Translations under genes and position numbers: made by a program
Part shown: in pieces, positions 34,901-44,230 of the stretch
How positions within the stretch are numbered: the stretch's first letter is position 1
Layout: the number at the start of each line of letters is the position of its first letter
Notes under the pieces: model-generated
Told to the model about the DNA's origin: nothing
Seen by the model: the letters and a program-made list of their open reading frames with translations, nothing else
The model's database searches: none
From: Limnoperna fortunei
Taxonomy: Eukaryota; Mollusca; Bivalvia; Mytilida; Modiolidae
Direction: 5' to 3'
DNA length: 64,000 nt
Assembly: GCA_944474755.1 (NCBI GenBank)
Contig: OX104124.1
Span: 41,183,342-41,247,341 of the forward strand

Positions 34901-37107
34901 TTTGTCATGGACATAAGGGGATACCCATCTTTTATTTGCAACTCCTCCTACACCACTGAATGGAATTTGTTGAAACTTACACAGAATCTTGGTCACATAT
35001 TGCCATTGTGCACTGGATAATTAAACATTTTGATCAGAATATTATTGGAGGTTTCCCTTAGAAAAACATGGACTTTGTCATTGACATAGGGGATGCCATT
35101 CTTTGGACGAATGGGGAGGGTTACATGTTTTATCTGCAACTTCGCCTTCACGTTTAACTAGATAAAGTTTCAATTTCATAATTAAGAACACCTGAATTTT
35201 CAAAGTAATTGTGAAGTGGGGGGTATCAATGGTGAGCATTGCTCACAGGCTTTTTTACTCTAGTTTCTGTATAACTTTAATTTGGTTTGTAAGCAGAAAT
35301 CTGATTTTTTAATTCGAATAGTGCAACCTGTATTATATGACATAACTTGTGTACGTGCATTAGTCACATGACCTATTCGTATGCCCTTAAAATTCAAATA
35401 GTCCCACTACGTAATGCTGTTTTAACTATTAAAATTTAATATTTATTGTCAATATTCCTTTTTAGCTCACCTGGACGAAGGTCCATTGGAGCTTTTGCTA
35501 GCACTTGGCGTCCGTCGTCCGCCGTAAACTTTTTCAAAAATCTTCTCCTCTGAAACCACTGGGCCAATTTTTTTCAAACTTGGCCACAATCATCCTTAGG
35601 GTTCCTAGTTTAAAGTTTGTACCCAGGGTGTTGATCAAGAGACAAATATGGCCGCTGTTACTAAAAATAGAACATGGGGGTCAACACAGGTTTTTGATCA
35701 TTATCTAAAAAACTATAATAGCTATAGAGAAAACCGTTACTTCAAATTGATCAGCACATTAAGGTCTACAATAGTTGCTATTAGTGCGAAGTTGTGTATT
35801 GGTGTCTTGTAGGAGTAATCGCCCTTTTTTGACAATTTTTGACAAAATTTTTAGTATTTACAATATAACTTTAAAACTATAACAGCTAGAGTAAAACTGT
35901 AAATAGCAAAAATGATCAACAATACAAGTCCTACAATTCACTGAATTAGTCTGAAATTGTAAGATGACTCCTTATAGGAGTTATTGCCCTTAAATGGTAA
36001 TTTTTTATGAAATTTTCCGTTTTTGTCCTGTAACTTGAAAACTATAGCAGCTAGATTGAAACTGTAAATTGCACAAATGATCAGCAATAAAGACCCTACA
36101 ATTCTCTTGATTGATCTGAAATTGTCAGACAACTACTTAAATAAGTTATTGCCCATAAATGACAATTTTTTATGAAATTTTTCGTTTTTGTCCTGTAACT
36201 TAAAAACTGTAACAGCTAGAGTGAAACTGTTAATAGCAAAAATGATCAGCAATACAAGCCCTACAAATCACTATTTAAGTCTGAAATTGTCAGATGACTC
36301 CTTATAGGAGTTATTGCCCTTAAATTGCAATTTTTTATGAAATTTTCCATTTTTGTCCTGTAACTTAAAAACCATAACAGCTAGAGTGAAATAATAAATT
36401 GCAAAAATGATCAGCAAAAAAAGCCCTACAATTCATTTCATAGGTCTGAAATTGTCAGATGACTCCTTATAGGGGTTATTGCCCTTAAATGACAATTTTG
36501 TTATGAAATTTTCCATTTTTGTCCTGTAACTTGAAAACTATAGTAGCTAGATTAAAACTGTAAATTGCACAAATGATCAGCAATAGAAGCCCTACAAATG
36601 ATTGCTTAGTCCAAAATTGCAAGATGACTCTTTATAGGAGTTATTGCCCTTTCATTATGAATTTGGACAAATGAACAGTTTTTTAATTATAAATTAGTCT
36701 ATAACGCACCTATTAGTAGAGTAAAACTGTAAATTTCTAAAGTACCCTAAAGGACAATGCCTAAAAACCATTTAATTTTCAGAAATTGTCGATGGCACCT
36801 TATAGGAGTTATTGTATTTAACAAATTTTTTGAAGAAATGTTTAGTTTTTGCACAGTAACTTAAAAGCTATAACAACTAGACTGAAACTGTTAATTTCAA
36901 AAATTTTAATATAGTTTAAGTCATTTGGATTCCAGGTGAGCGATTACAGGCTCCTGGGAGCCTCTAGTTTAATTTGACATTGTTAATACTTACTGTGCAT
37001 AATTTGACATTGTTAATACTTACTGTGCATTTTGTTTTGTATTTACAGATAAATCTTTAAGTTATATGGTAAAAGATCCAAGATTAAGAAACAAGCAGAA
37101 GACATGA
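22675..37107 (+). CDS. SGNH-like / single-pass membrane protein gene, 4 exons
   Basis: Predicted join of 22675-22922, 28313-28446, 33215-33337 and 37049-37107. The total is 564 nt, 187 codons plus stop, with every junction in phase. Residues 1-82 are the front half of an SGNH/GDSL hydrolase fold: block I reads VLVTGHSQTKYL (Ser nucleophile position present, the usual GDS is GHS) and block III reads VIGANDMSSNSS. Residues about 102-125 form a strongly hydrophobic membrane segment (FAALFIILHIILLILTS) after a Cys/Lys/Arg-rich stretch. A polar tail follows and ends KDPRLRNKQKT. The C-terminal half of the fold, with the block V Asp and His, is absent, so hydrolase activity is doubtful. A TATA box precedes the ATG and AATAAA follows the stop. 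The start is the first ATG after the TATA box and sits right at the first beta strand. Alternatively, exons 2-4 are a separate 101-residue protein starting at the ATG at 28323. Confidence 0.6.
25624..26168. mobile_element. Short foldback relative of the 2.6-kb element
   Basis: Arms at 25624-25850 (plus) and about 25960-26168 (minus) match the terminal repeats of the 21797-24373 element, including the GGTGGTCAGTATTTC end and the TGTCTCGTAGGTCGGTATTTC inner end. The centre is a hairpin of two inverted copies of a separate short repeat (AGTCCGAGAATCCTCTGC). The element lies in intron 1 of the SGNH gene. I see no clear target duplication. Confidence 0.7.
25864..25946. repeat. Hairpin of AGTCCGAGAATCCTC repeat
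   Basis: Two inverted copies (25864-25895 and 25918-25946) of a motif reading GTCCGAGAATCCTCTGCTG then CCAATGC plus a T run are separated by about 20 bases. Related copies lie at 18235-18268 and 59509-59570. Confidence 0.6.
26170..28300. other. SGNH gene intron 1, 3' part
   Basis: There is no further exon that keeps phase. ACC(A)GGTCA and TGACCTGG words recur around 27700-28100, hinting at an old inverted repeat. Confidence 0.35.
27304..27335. repeat. 32-bp hairpin ATATTCACC / GGTGAATAT
   Basis: Nine-base exact arms plus pairing GCC/GGC around a GTTA loop. It lies in intron 1 of the SGNH gene. Confidence 0.5.
28313..28446 (+). CDS. Exon 2: membrane segment
   Basis: The acceptor is TTATTTCAG before 28313 and the donor is A|GTAAGT at 28447. 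Entering in phase 2 gives R-FAVMSLKG, which could be the next beta strand of the SGNH fold. A Cys-rich motif CMEVCC then precedes a basic stretch and about 20 hydrophobic residues. An internal ATG at 28323 could start a shorter type II membrane protein if exon 1 is not joined. The exon leaves in phase 1. Confidence 0.6.
29073..29147 (-). repeat. SINE-tail-like fragment with GATT run
   Basis: A GATTGATT run is followed by GGTGTTTAACGCCAG and TTTCAGCTATATTCAGGCG. This is the tail of a second SINE-like family that also heads the repeats at 20.8, 54.0 and 7.6 kb. Confidence 0.5.
29725..30972 (+). mobile_element. Satellite-carrying repeat, ~165-bp units
   Basis: About seven tandem units are anchored by TTGTTTGGATGGTCCT (near 29987, 30154, 30317, 30538, 30686, 30854). 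It ends GGTGAGTGATACTGGCTCTC then a short hairpin. It lies in intron 2 of the SGNH gene. Open frames across the units are by-products of the repeat. Confidence 0.7.
30985..31135 (+). repeat. Start of a CACCCGCTTCGAAG repeat
   Basis: TATACACCCGCTTCGAAGAA, a G run, then CCCTGTCCGTCTGTCC. It is the opening of a dispersed bivalve repeat family related to the one at 34.2 kb, truncated after about 150 bases. Confidence 0.5.
31140..33214. other. SGNH gene intron 2, 3' part
   Basis: It holds a diverged copy of the 8.1-8.4-kb repeat at about 31580-31760. The rest is AT-rich without supported features. Confidence 0.4.
33215..33337 (+). CDS. Exon 3: polar tail
   Basis: The acceptor is TTACTTTCAG and the donor is G|GTAAGA. 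It enters and leaves in phase 1 with an open frame and encodes a Thr/Asn-rich linker (LNKTHEKTTNTAEPNSD) followed by a short amphipathic stretch LLKQLNNMIKKEADVSNV. NKT is a possible N-glycosylation site just after the membrane segment, which would suit an extracellular or lumenal tail. No domain is recognised. Confidence 0.6.
33392..33515 (+). mobile_element. Old SINE head fragment
   Basis: GTGGTTAAGAAGTACATCTA, CTATTGATCAC, GAAGTTGCGAGTTGAGTC and GTGCTCGACTC follow the order of the SINE head. It lies in intron 3 of the SGNH gene. Confidence 0.55.
34171..35252 (+). mobile_element. Satellite-carrying repeat, five ~165-175-bp units
   Basis: It begins TACCCCCGCTTGAAAAGCGA and a CCGTCCGT run. 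Five tandem units follow, anchored by CTACACCACTGAATGGAATT and ATGATATTTGGGGTTTCCCA. It ends GTGAGCATTGCTCACAGGC. It lies in intron 3 of the SGNH gene. Several short frames reading FHQIPFSGVGGVA on the minus strand are the repeat itself. Confidence 0.7.
35461..36967 (+). mobile_element. Helitron-like satellite carrier, copy A
   Basis: It begins TTTAGCTCACCTGGAC with a GGAC...GTCC hairpin. About seven ~165-bp units follow, each with AGGAGTTATTGCCCTTAAAT. It ends in the hairpin AGGCTCCTGGGAGCCT directly before CTAG and then T, resembling Helitron/Helentron 3' ends. It lies in intron 3 of the SGNH gene. Flank-to-flank it matches copy B at 40303. Confidence 0.75.
36971..37030 (+). repeat. 30-bp exact tandem duplication
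   Basis: AATTTGACATTGTTAATACT plus TACTGTGCAT occurs twice in a row between the end of Helitron-like copy A and the acceptor of SGNH exon 4. Confidence 0.9.
37049..37107 (+). CDS. Exon 4: terminal exon
   Basis: The acceptor is TATTTACAG before 37049. The phase-1 entry gives DKSLSYMVKDPRLRNKQKT and a TGA at 37105-37107. The tail is basic. About 230 bases of 3' untranslated sequence follow before the AATAAA at 37336. A 30-bp tandem duplication ends 18 bases before the exon. Confidence 0.6.
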
Positions 37108-37335
37108 GAAAAGCATAAAATAGACATCTTTATTCTGCTAACTTGCCAAAGCCTTTGTGATAATTTGTTTGTTGGTAGTTTAGTTTAGCATTTTTTATTC
37201 AAATAACAAACAAAGGGATTTGACACAAGTTTTACAATTTCAAAATGTATGGTAGCGAAGAACAAAAAGCATATAAGAAACCAAATCAATCAATCAATCA
37301 ATCAGTCAAATGTTATAAAATTGTTGTTTGTTTGT

Positions 37336-37341
37336 AATAAA
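37336..37341 (+). other. Poly(A) signal of SGNH gene
   Basis: AATAAA stands about 230 bases after the exon 4 stop, and no competing signal was noticed in between. The interval contains a CAATC tetramer-like run, possibly a SINE tail remnant. Confidence 0.5.
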
Positions 37342-37639
37342 AGTTACGCCTATGAAAATCGGTTGATGTTTCTTACTTAGAAGAATTTGTAGTGTAACCT
37401 TCCAACAGATATACATGTACTAAAAATTTGGAAATTATTGCATGCATTTATTATTGCGATTCGGGGACCGCTTTACAAAAATGAGTTAATATTTTTGTGA
37501 TCGGCTGAGATATCAAAATATGCAATGACAGCAAATAATTACTAGCAATTGTCAGTTTTTCGTTGAATAGTTGTCGTCGGTAAATAATCTAGCACTACCC
37601 GTAGCTGGAGATTCCGACCTGTGCTCGGAATTCCGCACT

Positions 37640-38080
37640 GTTTTGCTTGGAATTCCGCATTTTTGCGCGGAAAAGGCTTGGAATTTTGGACTTTGATAAT
37701 TTAAATCGCGGAATTAGCTCGGAAATTTGGACTTTGTCATTTTTTAGCTTGGAAAATGCGCGGAAAATTGGACTTTAATTTTTGTTTAGCACGGAATTAG
37801 CTCGGAATTTTGGACTTTGTCATTTTTTTAGCTTGGAAAATGCGCGGAAAATTGGACTTTAATATTTTTCAGCACGGAAGTAGCTCGGAATTTTGGACTT
37901 TGTCATTTTTTAGCTTGGAAAATGCGCAGAAAGTTGGACTTTAATATTTTTCAGCACGGAAGTAGCTCGGAAATGTGGACTTTGTCATTTTTTAGCTTGC
38001 AAAATGTGCTGAATGTTGGACTTTAATAGTTTTCAGCACAGAATTAGCTAGGAAATTGGGACTCTGTCATTTTTTAAATA
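37640..38080 (+). repeat. ~83-bp tandem array, left arm of the 5-kb element
   Basis: The TTTGTCATTTTTTAGCTTG anchor recurs at about 37734, 37815, 37899, 37980 and 38064. Words pair TTGGACTTT with GCGCGGAAA or GCACGGAA, and degenerate inward. Confidence 0.7.
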
Positions 38081-39894
38081 TTTTAATATCTTTAATATTT
38101 TTGCTCAATGATATGGGGATTTATAATTGCATTCAATATGTTAGAATTTCACTAGAATATGTTGATGGTTAAAAAATAAAATTATTATGCTGAAAATATA
38201 TATACATTGGTCACCAAACAGCAATTATTGTTTATTTAAAACTTTGACAGTTACATGTTAAAATATTAGCATTCAATTTATTAATTAAACTAGTTTACAT
38301 GTATAAGCACTGAAAAACTAAAAATATTCAGAGTTTTACAAGTGCATAAATTGAAATAATTATTTGCTATCAATACAAAAACACTAAATTAAATTTGTAA
38401 TCAATCATAAAATTAACATTTAATTTTTAAAAATATTAATTTTTCATGTTCTATTAGTGAAGAAATCTTTAAATAAAATCTATATAATATAGAAGTAAAA
38501 TGTTTTAAAAGCAGTGGCTTGTTTTATTTCTAAAATAAATGTTTTATTACTCAAAAGAATTTAAAATGATTTTTTTCTGAAATGCTTAATTTTTTTTTAA
38601 TACAACTCAAATTTGTTTTTTAATTAATCAGTTTTCAAATATTGACCAATGAAAATGGAGAATCATTAGCCAATCAAAAAATTTGGCACATTTTTCAAAT
38701 GGATGTTGAGGAGGACAACTCAATGGAGTTTGTTTACTTTTTTAAAACCTAAGATAAGGTATGTGTTTTCTATTAAATTTCCTGAAATTAATTTATAAAA
38801 ATAATAAATTTTTAGAACATTACTACAAATATGATCCAATAATATGTCTCAGTACTTCACAAAGGAAATATTGTCAATAAATTGTTCAATATTGTTTATA
38901 TAAAGTCGGCCATTTTGAAAAAAAATTATCTTTCATTTTCACACTGGTTTCAAACATATATATCATAACAATAATAAAACTAATAGATATTTAAGGTAAT
39001 TGTTAAACATTTTATTTAGTATAAAAATTGTGCACATTATCTATTTATGTTTGTATGCCCATACAGTTCATTAATAATTACATAAAGTGTGTAATCAAAA
39101 CAAGTGCATGTATTTATTTCTTTAGGCAATTTACCTATGACAACATACAAGCTAACTGAAAATGATCAAATTGTTTAATAGTTAGTGTTTCTTTTTTTAT
39201 GAACACAGTAAAATTGAATGTGTAAAAACAGTAGATTTGTTGTGTTTGCAGATGTTTTAAACAAACTGATTTCTACTTATAGATAGAAATTTTAAAGTTC
39301 TAATTAATATACATGTAATAGCAATATTTGTTAATTTTTCTGTAAATAAAATGAATAAAATAAAAATAAAATAAAATGTGTATAAACATTTTAAGCATTA
39401 GAAAATCATCTATTTATTGACCTTAATAATTTTGACTGATTTCATCTTTTACTCTGGAAGTATGTTATTGTTTAATTTTATTTTCTTCCATGATAACATT
39501 AATAAGCAAAAATGGAAAATGGACATGTGAATTTGATATCAGGCTTCTATGTAAAGCAGAAGCAACAAAGAACTTGACAAGTATCCCTTGCTGTCAGAAT
39601 GAAGGGGAAAACAAATAATATTAATTTATTAATTTTCTATTGAATTTTGAATATTTATTAGAATGCTAGAATGCAGTTAGTGCTTTTCCTTTTTAAATAA
39701 GAAATAAATGATAGAATCTTATTAACAATTGTTTTACTTTTCAGAAAACTCAGTGGCACTTGTACAGATTTTACATGCAATCCTCCACTAAAAATGATCT
39801 AGCTATGAGCATTGATGAGATCAACTATGATTTTGCTGGCATAAAATCAGACTAAGCAAGAGAAAAAATTTTGACATCCCAGGAACCAAAATAT
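38081..39894. other. AT-rich core of the 5-kb element, no gene seen
   Basis: This is 1.8 kb of very AT-rich sequence without repeats, splice-framed exons or any open frame that looks like protein. If the element is mobile, its transposase must come from elsewhere. Confidence 0.5.
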
Positions 39895-40300
39895 AAGACC
39901 CCACGGAAAAAAATTCCAAGCCCCTCGGAGAAAAATTCCACAATAACTTTCCGAGCTTATTTCCAACATAGTGCGGAGTATTCGGAATTTTCCAAGCTAA
40001 TTTCCGAGCTATTTTCCGACATAGCACGGAATATTCAGAAATTTCCAAGCCAATTTCCGAGCTATTTTCCGACATAGCACGGAGTATTCGGAAAATTCTA
40101 ATCAATTTTCCGACCTAGTGCGGAGTATTCGGACAAATTCCAAGCTATTTTCCGACTAAGCGCGGAGTATTCGGACTTTTCCAAGCTATTTTCCGAGCTT
40201 AGCTTGGAAATTGGTAACAAATTCCGCGCTAATGTCGGAAAATCTGTCGGAAATGTGTACATTTTCCAACCAAATTTCCAACATAGCTCGGAAAAGTGTG
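39895..40300 (-). repeat. CGGA array, right arm of the 5-kb element
   Basis: TTTCCGAGCTATTTTCCGAC and ATAGCACGGAGTATTCGG recur in five or six imperfect units. The sense is opposite to the left arm. It stops where Helitron-like copy B is inserted and resumes briefly at 42537-42587. Confidence 0.65.
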
Positions 40301-40302
40301 TT

Positions 40303-42505
40303 TTTAGCTCACCTGGACCGAAGGTCCATGTGAGCTATTGCTATCACTTGGCGTCCGTCGTCCGTCGTCCGTCGTCTGTCGTCCGTCGTCTGTCGTCCGT
40401 CGTAAACTTTTTCAAAAATCTTCTCCTCTGAAACCACTGGGCCAATTTTTTTCAAACTTGGCCACAATCATCCTTAGGGTTCCTAGTTTCAAGTTTGTAC
40501 CCAGGGTGTTGATCAACAGACAAATATGGCCGCTGTTACTAAAAATAGAACATGGGGGTCAACACAGGTTTTTGATCATTATCTAAAAAACTATAATAGC
40601 TATAGAGAAAACCGTTACTTCAAATTGATCAGCACATTAAGGTCTACAATAGTTGCTATTAGTGCGAAGTTGTGTATTGGCTTCTTGTAGGAGTTATTGC
40701 CCTTTTTTGACGATTTTTGACAAAATTTTTGGTATTTACAATATAACCTGAAAAATATACGAGGTAGAGTGAAACTGTAAATGGCAAAAATGATCAGCAA
40801 TAAAAGCCCTACAATTCACTTGATTGGTCTGAAATTGTCAGATGACTCTTTATATGAGTTATTGCCCTTAAATGGTAATTTTTTATGAAATTTTCCGTTT
40901 TTGTCCTGTAACTTTAAAACTATAACAGCTAGAGTAAAACTGTAAATAGCAAAAATGATCAACAATACAAGCCCTACAATTCACTGTATTAGTCTGAAAT
41001 TGTCAGATGACTCCTTATAGGAGTTATTGCCCTTAAATGGCAATTTTTTATGAAATTTTCCGTTTTTGTCCTGTAACTTGAAAACTATAGCAGCTAGATT
41101 GAAACTGTAAATTGCACAAATGATCAGCAATAAAGACCCTACAATTCACTTGATTGGTTTGAAATTGTCAGATGACTCCTTATATGAGTTATTGCCCTTA
41201 AATTGTAATTTTTTATGAAATTTTCCGTTTTTGTCCTGTAACTTTAAAACTATAACAGCTAGAGTAAAACTGTAAAGAGCAAAAATGATCAACAATACAA
41301 GCCCTACAATTCACTGTATTAGTCTGAAATTGTCAGATGACTCCTTATAGGAGTTATTGCCCTTAAATGGCAATTTTTTATGAAATTTTCGTTTTTGTCC
41401 TGTAACTTGAAAACTATAGCAGCTAGATTCAAACTGTAAATTGCACAAATGATCAGCAATAAAGACCCTACAATTCACTTGATTGGTCTGAAATTGTCAG
41501 ATGACTCCTTATATGAGTTATTGCCCTTAAATGGTAATTTTTTATGAAATTTTCCGTTTTCGTCCTGTAACTTTAAAACTATAACAGCTAGAGTAAAACT
41601 GTAAATAGCAAAAATGATCAACAATACAAGCCCTACAATTCACTGTATTAGTCTGAAATTGTCAGATGACTCCTTATAGGAGTTATTGCCCTTAAATGGC
41701 AATTTTTTATGAAATTTTCCGTTTTTGTCCTGTAACTTGAAAACTATAGCAGCTAGATTGAAACTGTAAATTGCACAAATGATCAGCAATAAAGACCCTA
41801 CAATTCACTTGATTGGTCTGAAATTGTCAGATGACTCCTTATAGGAGTTATTGCCCTTAAATTGCAATTTTTTTATGAAATTTTCCGTTTTTGTCCTGTA
41901 ACTTAAAAACCATAGCAGCTAGAGTGAAATAATAAATTGCAAAAATGATCAGCAAAAAAGCCCTACAATTCATTTAATTGGTCTGAAATTGTCAGATGAC
42001 TCCTTATAGGGGTTATTGCCCTTAAATGACAATTTTGTTAAGAAATTTTCCATTTTTGTCCTGTAACTTGAAAACTATAGTAGCTAGATTAAAACTGTAA
42101 ATTGCACAAATGATCAGCAATAGAAGCCCTACAAATGATTGCTTAGTCCAAAAATTGCAAGATGACTCTTTATAGGAGTTATTGCCCTTTCATTATGAAT
42201 TTGGACATATGAACAGTTTTTTAATTATAAATTAGTCTATAACACACCTATTAGTAGAGTAAAACTGTAAATTTCTAAAGTACCCTAAAGGACAATGCCT
42301 AAAAACCATTTAATTTTCAGAAATTGTGGATGGCACCTTATAGGAGTTATTGTATTTAACAAATTTTTTGAAGAAATGTTTAGTTTTTGCACAGTAACTT
42401 AAAAGCTATAACAACTAGACTGAAACTGTTAATTTCAAAAATTTTAATATAGTTTAAGTCATTTGGATTCCAGGTGAGCGATTACAGGCTCCTGGGAGCA
42501 TCTAG
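40303..42505 (+). mobile_element. Helitron-like satellite carrier, copy B
   Basis: It has the same start, unique 5' block (35505-35708 equivalent) and 3' end as copy A, but about eleven units. Units alternate in two types, one with AACAATACAAGCCCTACAAT and one with AGCAATAAAGACCCTACAAT. The array is therefore a 330-bp dimer repeated three times, where copy A has one such pair. It is nested inside the 37598-42605 element. The head also has an expanded GTCCGTCGTC run. Confidence 0.8.
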
Positions 42506-42605
42506 TTTTCAGGGTTTTTTGATGAAAATATTTTTTTTTAGCGCGGAGTCCGAATACTCCGCGCTCAAATTTTCCGTGCTAAAATGCGGAATCTCCAGCT
42601 ACGGG

Positions 42606-43250
42606 CACACCAAACGGAATACACATTTCCTTTTCTAAAGGGATTAACCTTTGTTGAAGATCGGAAACACTTGTCTCGTGTCTTTAAAGATGAGATGATT
42701 TGTGTATATTGAGGTTTAGCATGGGTACTAAAACAGCTATTTGTTTAATCAAAGAAAAATCAATTCTGTTGTGTCCAATTAATTATCATATTCAAATTAA
42801 ATGGCTATGGTATGACTTTACAGACAGTTTATTTATGCATGCTGTGTTGAGTAATTTTGGTCAATGGATAAACGAAAGTAGAATTGCGAGGTTTAATTAT
42901 TGCGATCACAGAGCAATCGCATTATTCGCAATAATAAAAACATTGCAAAAATTTCTGAATTTACAGTATATGTCATATGGAATCTGTCAATTAACTGTTA
43001 GCTATTTACCAAAGTATATAAAATTGGAGACTTAAATTTTACCTAGCTACAATAATTTAGCTCCTTCTTTTTTTCCTGACTGAAATACAAAGTGTCCCAT
43101 AATTTATAATGTAGCAGCCTGGGGGTGATTCACACACAGAGGTTTTATGCATATTATCTGCTATTAACTTGTTTTCCTGGTTTGAATGAATACCTACATA
43201 GCTACCTTGGCGTAAAATAGAAAAAAAAGGGGGGGGTGGTCAAGAGAGTT
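42606..43250. other. No gene supported
   Basis: A plus frame 42721-43035 is open for 104 codons but has no splice context or motif. GCGATCACAGAGCAATCGCATT and TTCGCAATAATA words suggest repeat DNA. Confidence 0.35.
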
Positions 43251-43254
43251 TTCT

Positions 43255-43433
43255 CCCTTCTCCCTCTAAGCATCAAAAGCTCCTCCTTTTAGGAGTTATT
43301 TCCCTTAAAATGTCAAAATTAATGACGTTTGCAGAAGTGTTGGGCAATTCCTGATAGGAAAGAAAAGCTGGATTAAAAAGGGTTGTTTGGTTTCAGGTTC
43401 AGGTGAGTGATACAGGCTCCTGGGAGCCTCTAG
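43255..43433 (+). repeat. 3' end of a satellite-carrier repeat
   Basis: A single TTTTAGGAGTTATTTCCCTT unit remnant is followed by CAGGTGAGTGATACAGGCTC, the GGCTCCTGGGAGCC hairpin and CTAG. It is 5'-truncated. Confidence 0.6.
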
Positions 43434-43816
43434 TTTCCTTATCTTGTGACGGGTGTATCATTTGCTGTTTGTTATATTCATGAATCTATAAATCAAGCTA
43501 TACCTGTTACACCTGTATGATCATCTGCTAAGATTTGCTCATTTCGTCTTGATCTGATCTGGCGAAAAAACATGGCTTTAACAAGCAAACTTGTTTCTGA
43601 TTGTCTGATATTTTAAGATCTTCTCTGAATGTACAAGTTTGAATGTTTTTCAAGTTGATATAACTGATTACTCGGTCATCTCTACAAAAAAATATCTTCA
43701 AAGATTCCTAATTTCATCTTGATCGAATTGAAAACATTGCCACCATATGCTGCCCATGCTTCTAATTATCTGCAATATTAAAAAAAAATTCGTAAAATGT
43801 AGGTTCATACATGTAT

Positions 43817-43858
43817 CAGGGACAGTCTATTCTATACTATTAGTATAGACACTCCCTG
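43817..43858. mobile_element. 42-bp palindromic micro-element, copy 1
   Basis: CAGGGACAGTCTATTC faces TATAGACACTCCCTG around a short loop. It has the same length and ends as the copy at 44127. No target duplication is seen. Confidence 0.5.
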
Positions 43859-43959
43859 TTCTTACCCTTGTTCTTAAATAGTCCTAAAGCTTCCAAGTTG
43901 CATCCAAAACTCTTAAAATAGCGAAGAGATCTCGCATGACGTGGTCAGAGGTGGTTTCT

Positions 43960-44230
43960 AGGAATTGTGTATTTTTCCAGACGATTCCATATTATTTGAG
44001 CACTGTTATACTGTGGCGGCCATCGGTTACAAAAACTTAAAATTGGTAGTTCAACATCAGAGGTACATTTCTGCAACATGTCGATCAGTTTGTCAGGGGA
44101 AAATTTTCAGTGAATTTCATCTAATCCAGGGACAGTCTATAATAACTATTTGTATAAACTGTCCCCGGCTAATCAGAACACATTTATGAATCTGGTAACC
44201 ATATTGAAATTCTAATCGGCACCAATTACT
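43960..44230 (+). repeat. Single divergent ~310-bp unit of the 10-kb array family
   Basis: GTGGCGGCCATCGGTTACAA, AGAGGTACATTTCTGCAA and AATCAGAACACATTTATG follow the order of the units at 10.3-11.8 kb. A 42-bp palindromic insertion interrupts it at 44127-44168. Confidence 0.55.
44127..44168. mobile_element. 42-bp palindromic micro-element, copy 2
   Basis: CAGGGACAGTCTATAA faces TATAAACTGTCCCCGG. It is flanked by an exact 6-bp direct repeat, CTAATC (44121-44126, 44169-44174), and it splits a recognisable older repeat unit. Confidence 0.6.

Larger units (their letters stand above)
37598..42605. mobile_element. 5.0-kb TIR element with CGGAA-rich arms
   Basis: Exact 19-bp terminal inverted repeats CCCGTAGCTGGAGATTCCG lie at 37598-37616 and, inverted, 42587-42605. 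Inside the left end lie about five ~83-bp tandem units (AGCTCGGAA, TTTGGACTTTGTCATTTTTT, GCGCGGAAAATTGGAC). Inside the right part lie inverted-sense units (TTCCGAGCTATTTTCCGACA, GCGGAGTATTCGG), split by Helitron-like copy B. The core 38080-39880 is AT-rich, with no recognisable protein. There is no clear target duplication; only CAC is shared near the ends. Confidence 0.75.

Noticed and set aside
34205..34996. Four similar minus-strand frames with FHQIPFSGVGGVA
   Set aside because: They repeat with the tandem unit of a non-coding satellite carrier and shift frame between units.
35505..40586. Two nearly identical frames (35505-35708 and 40338-40586)
   Set aside because: They fall in the shared 5' block of Helitron-like copies A and B; similarity reflects the repeat, not a protein.
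40859..42350. Regular repeats suggesting a CRISPR-like array
   Set aside because: Units are contiguous, about 165 bp, without spacers, in animal DNA; it is a satellite array.
42721..43035. 104-codon plus frame after the 5-kb element
   Set aside because: No recognisable motif or splice context; repeat-like GCAATCGC words inside.
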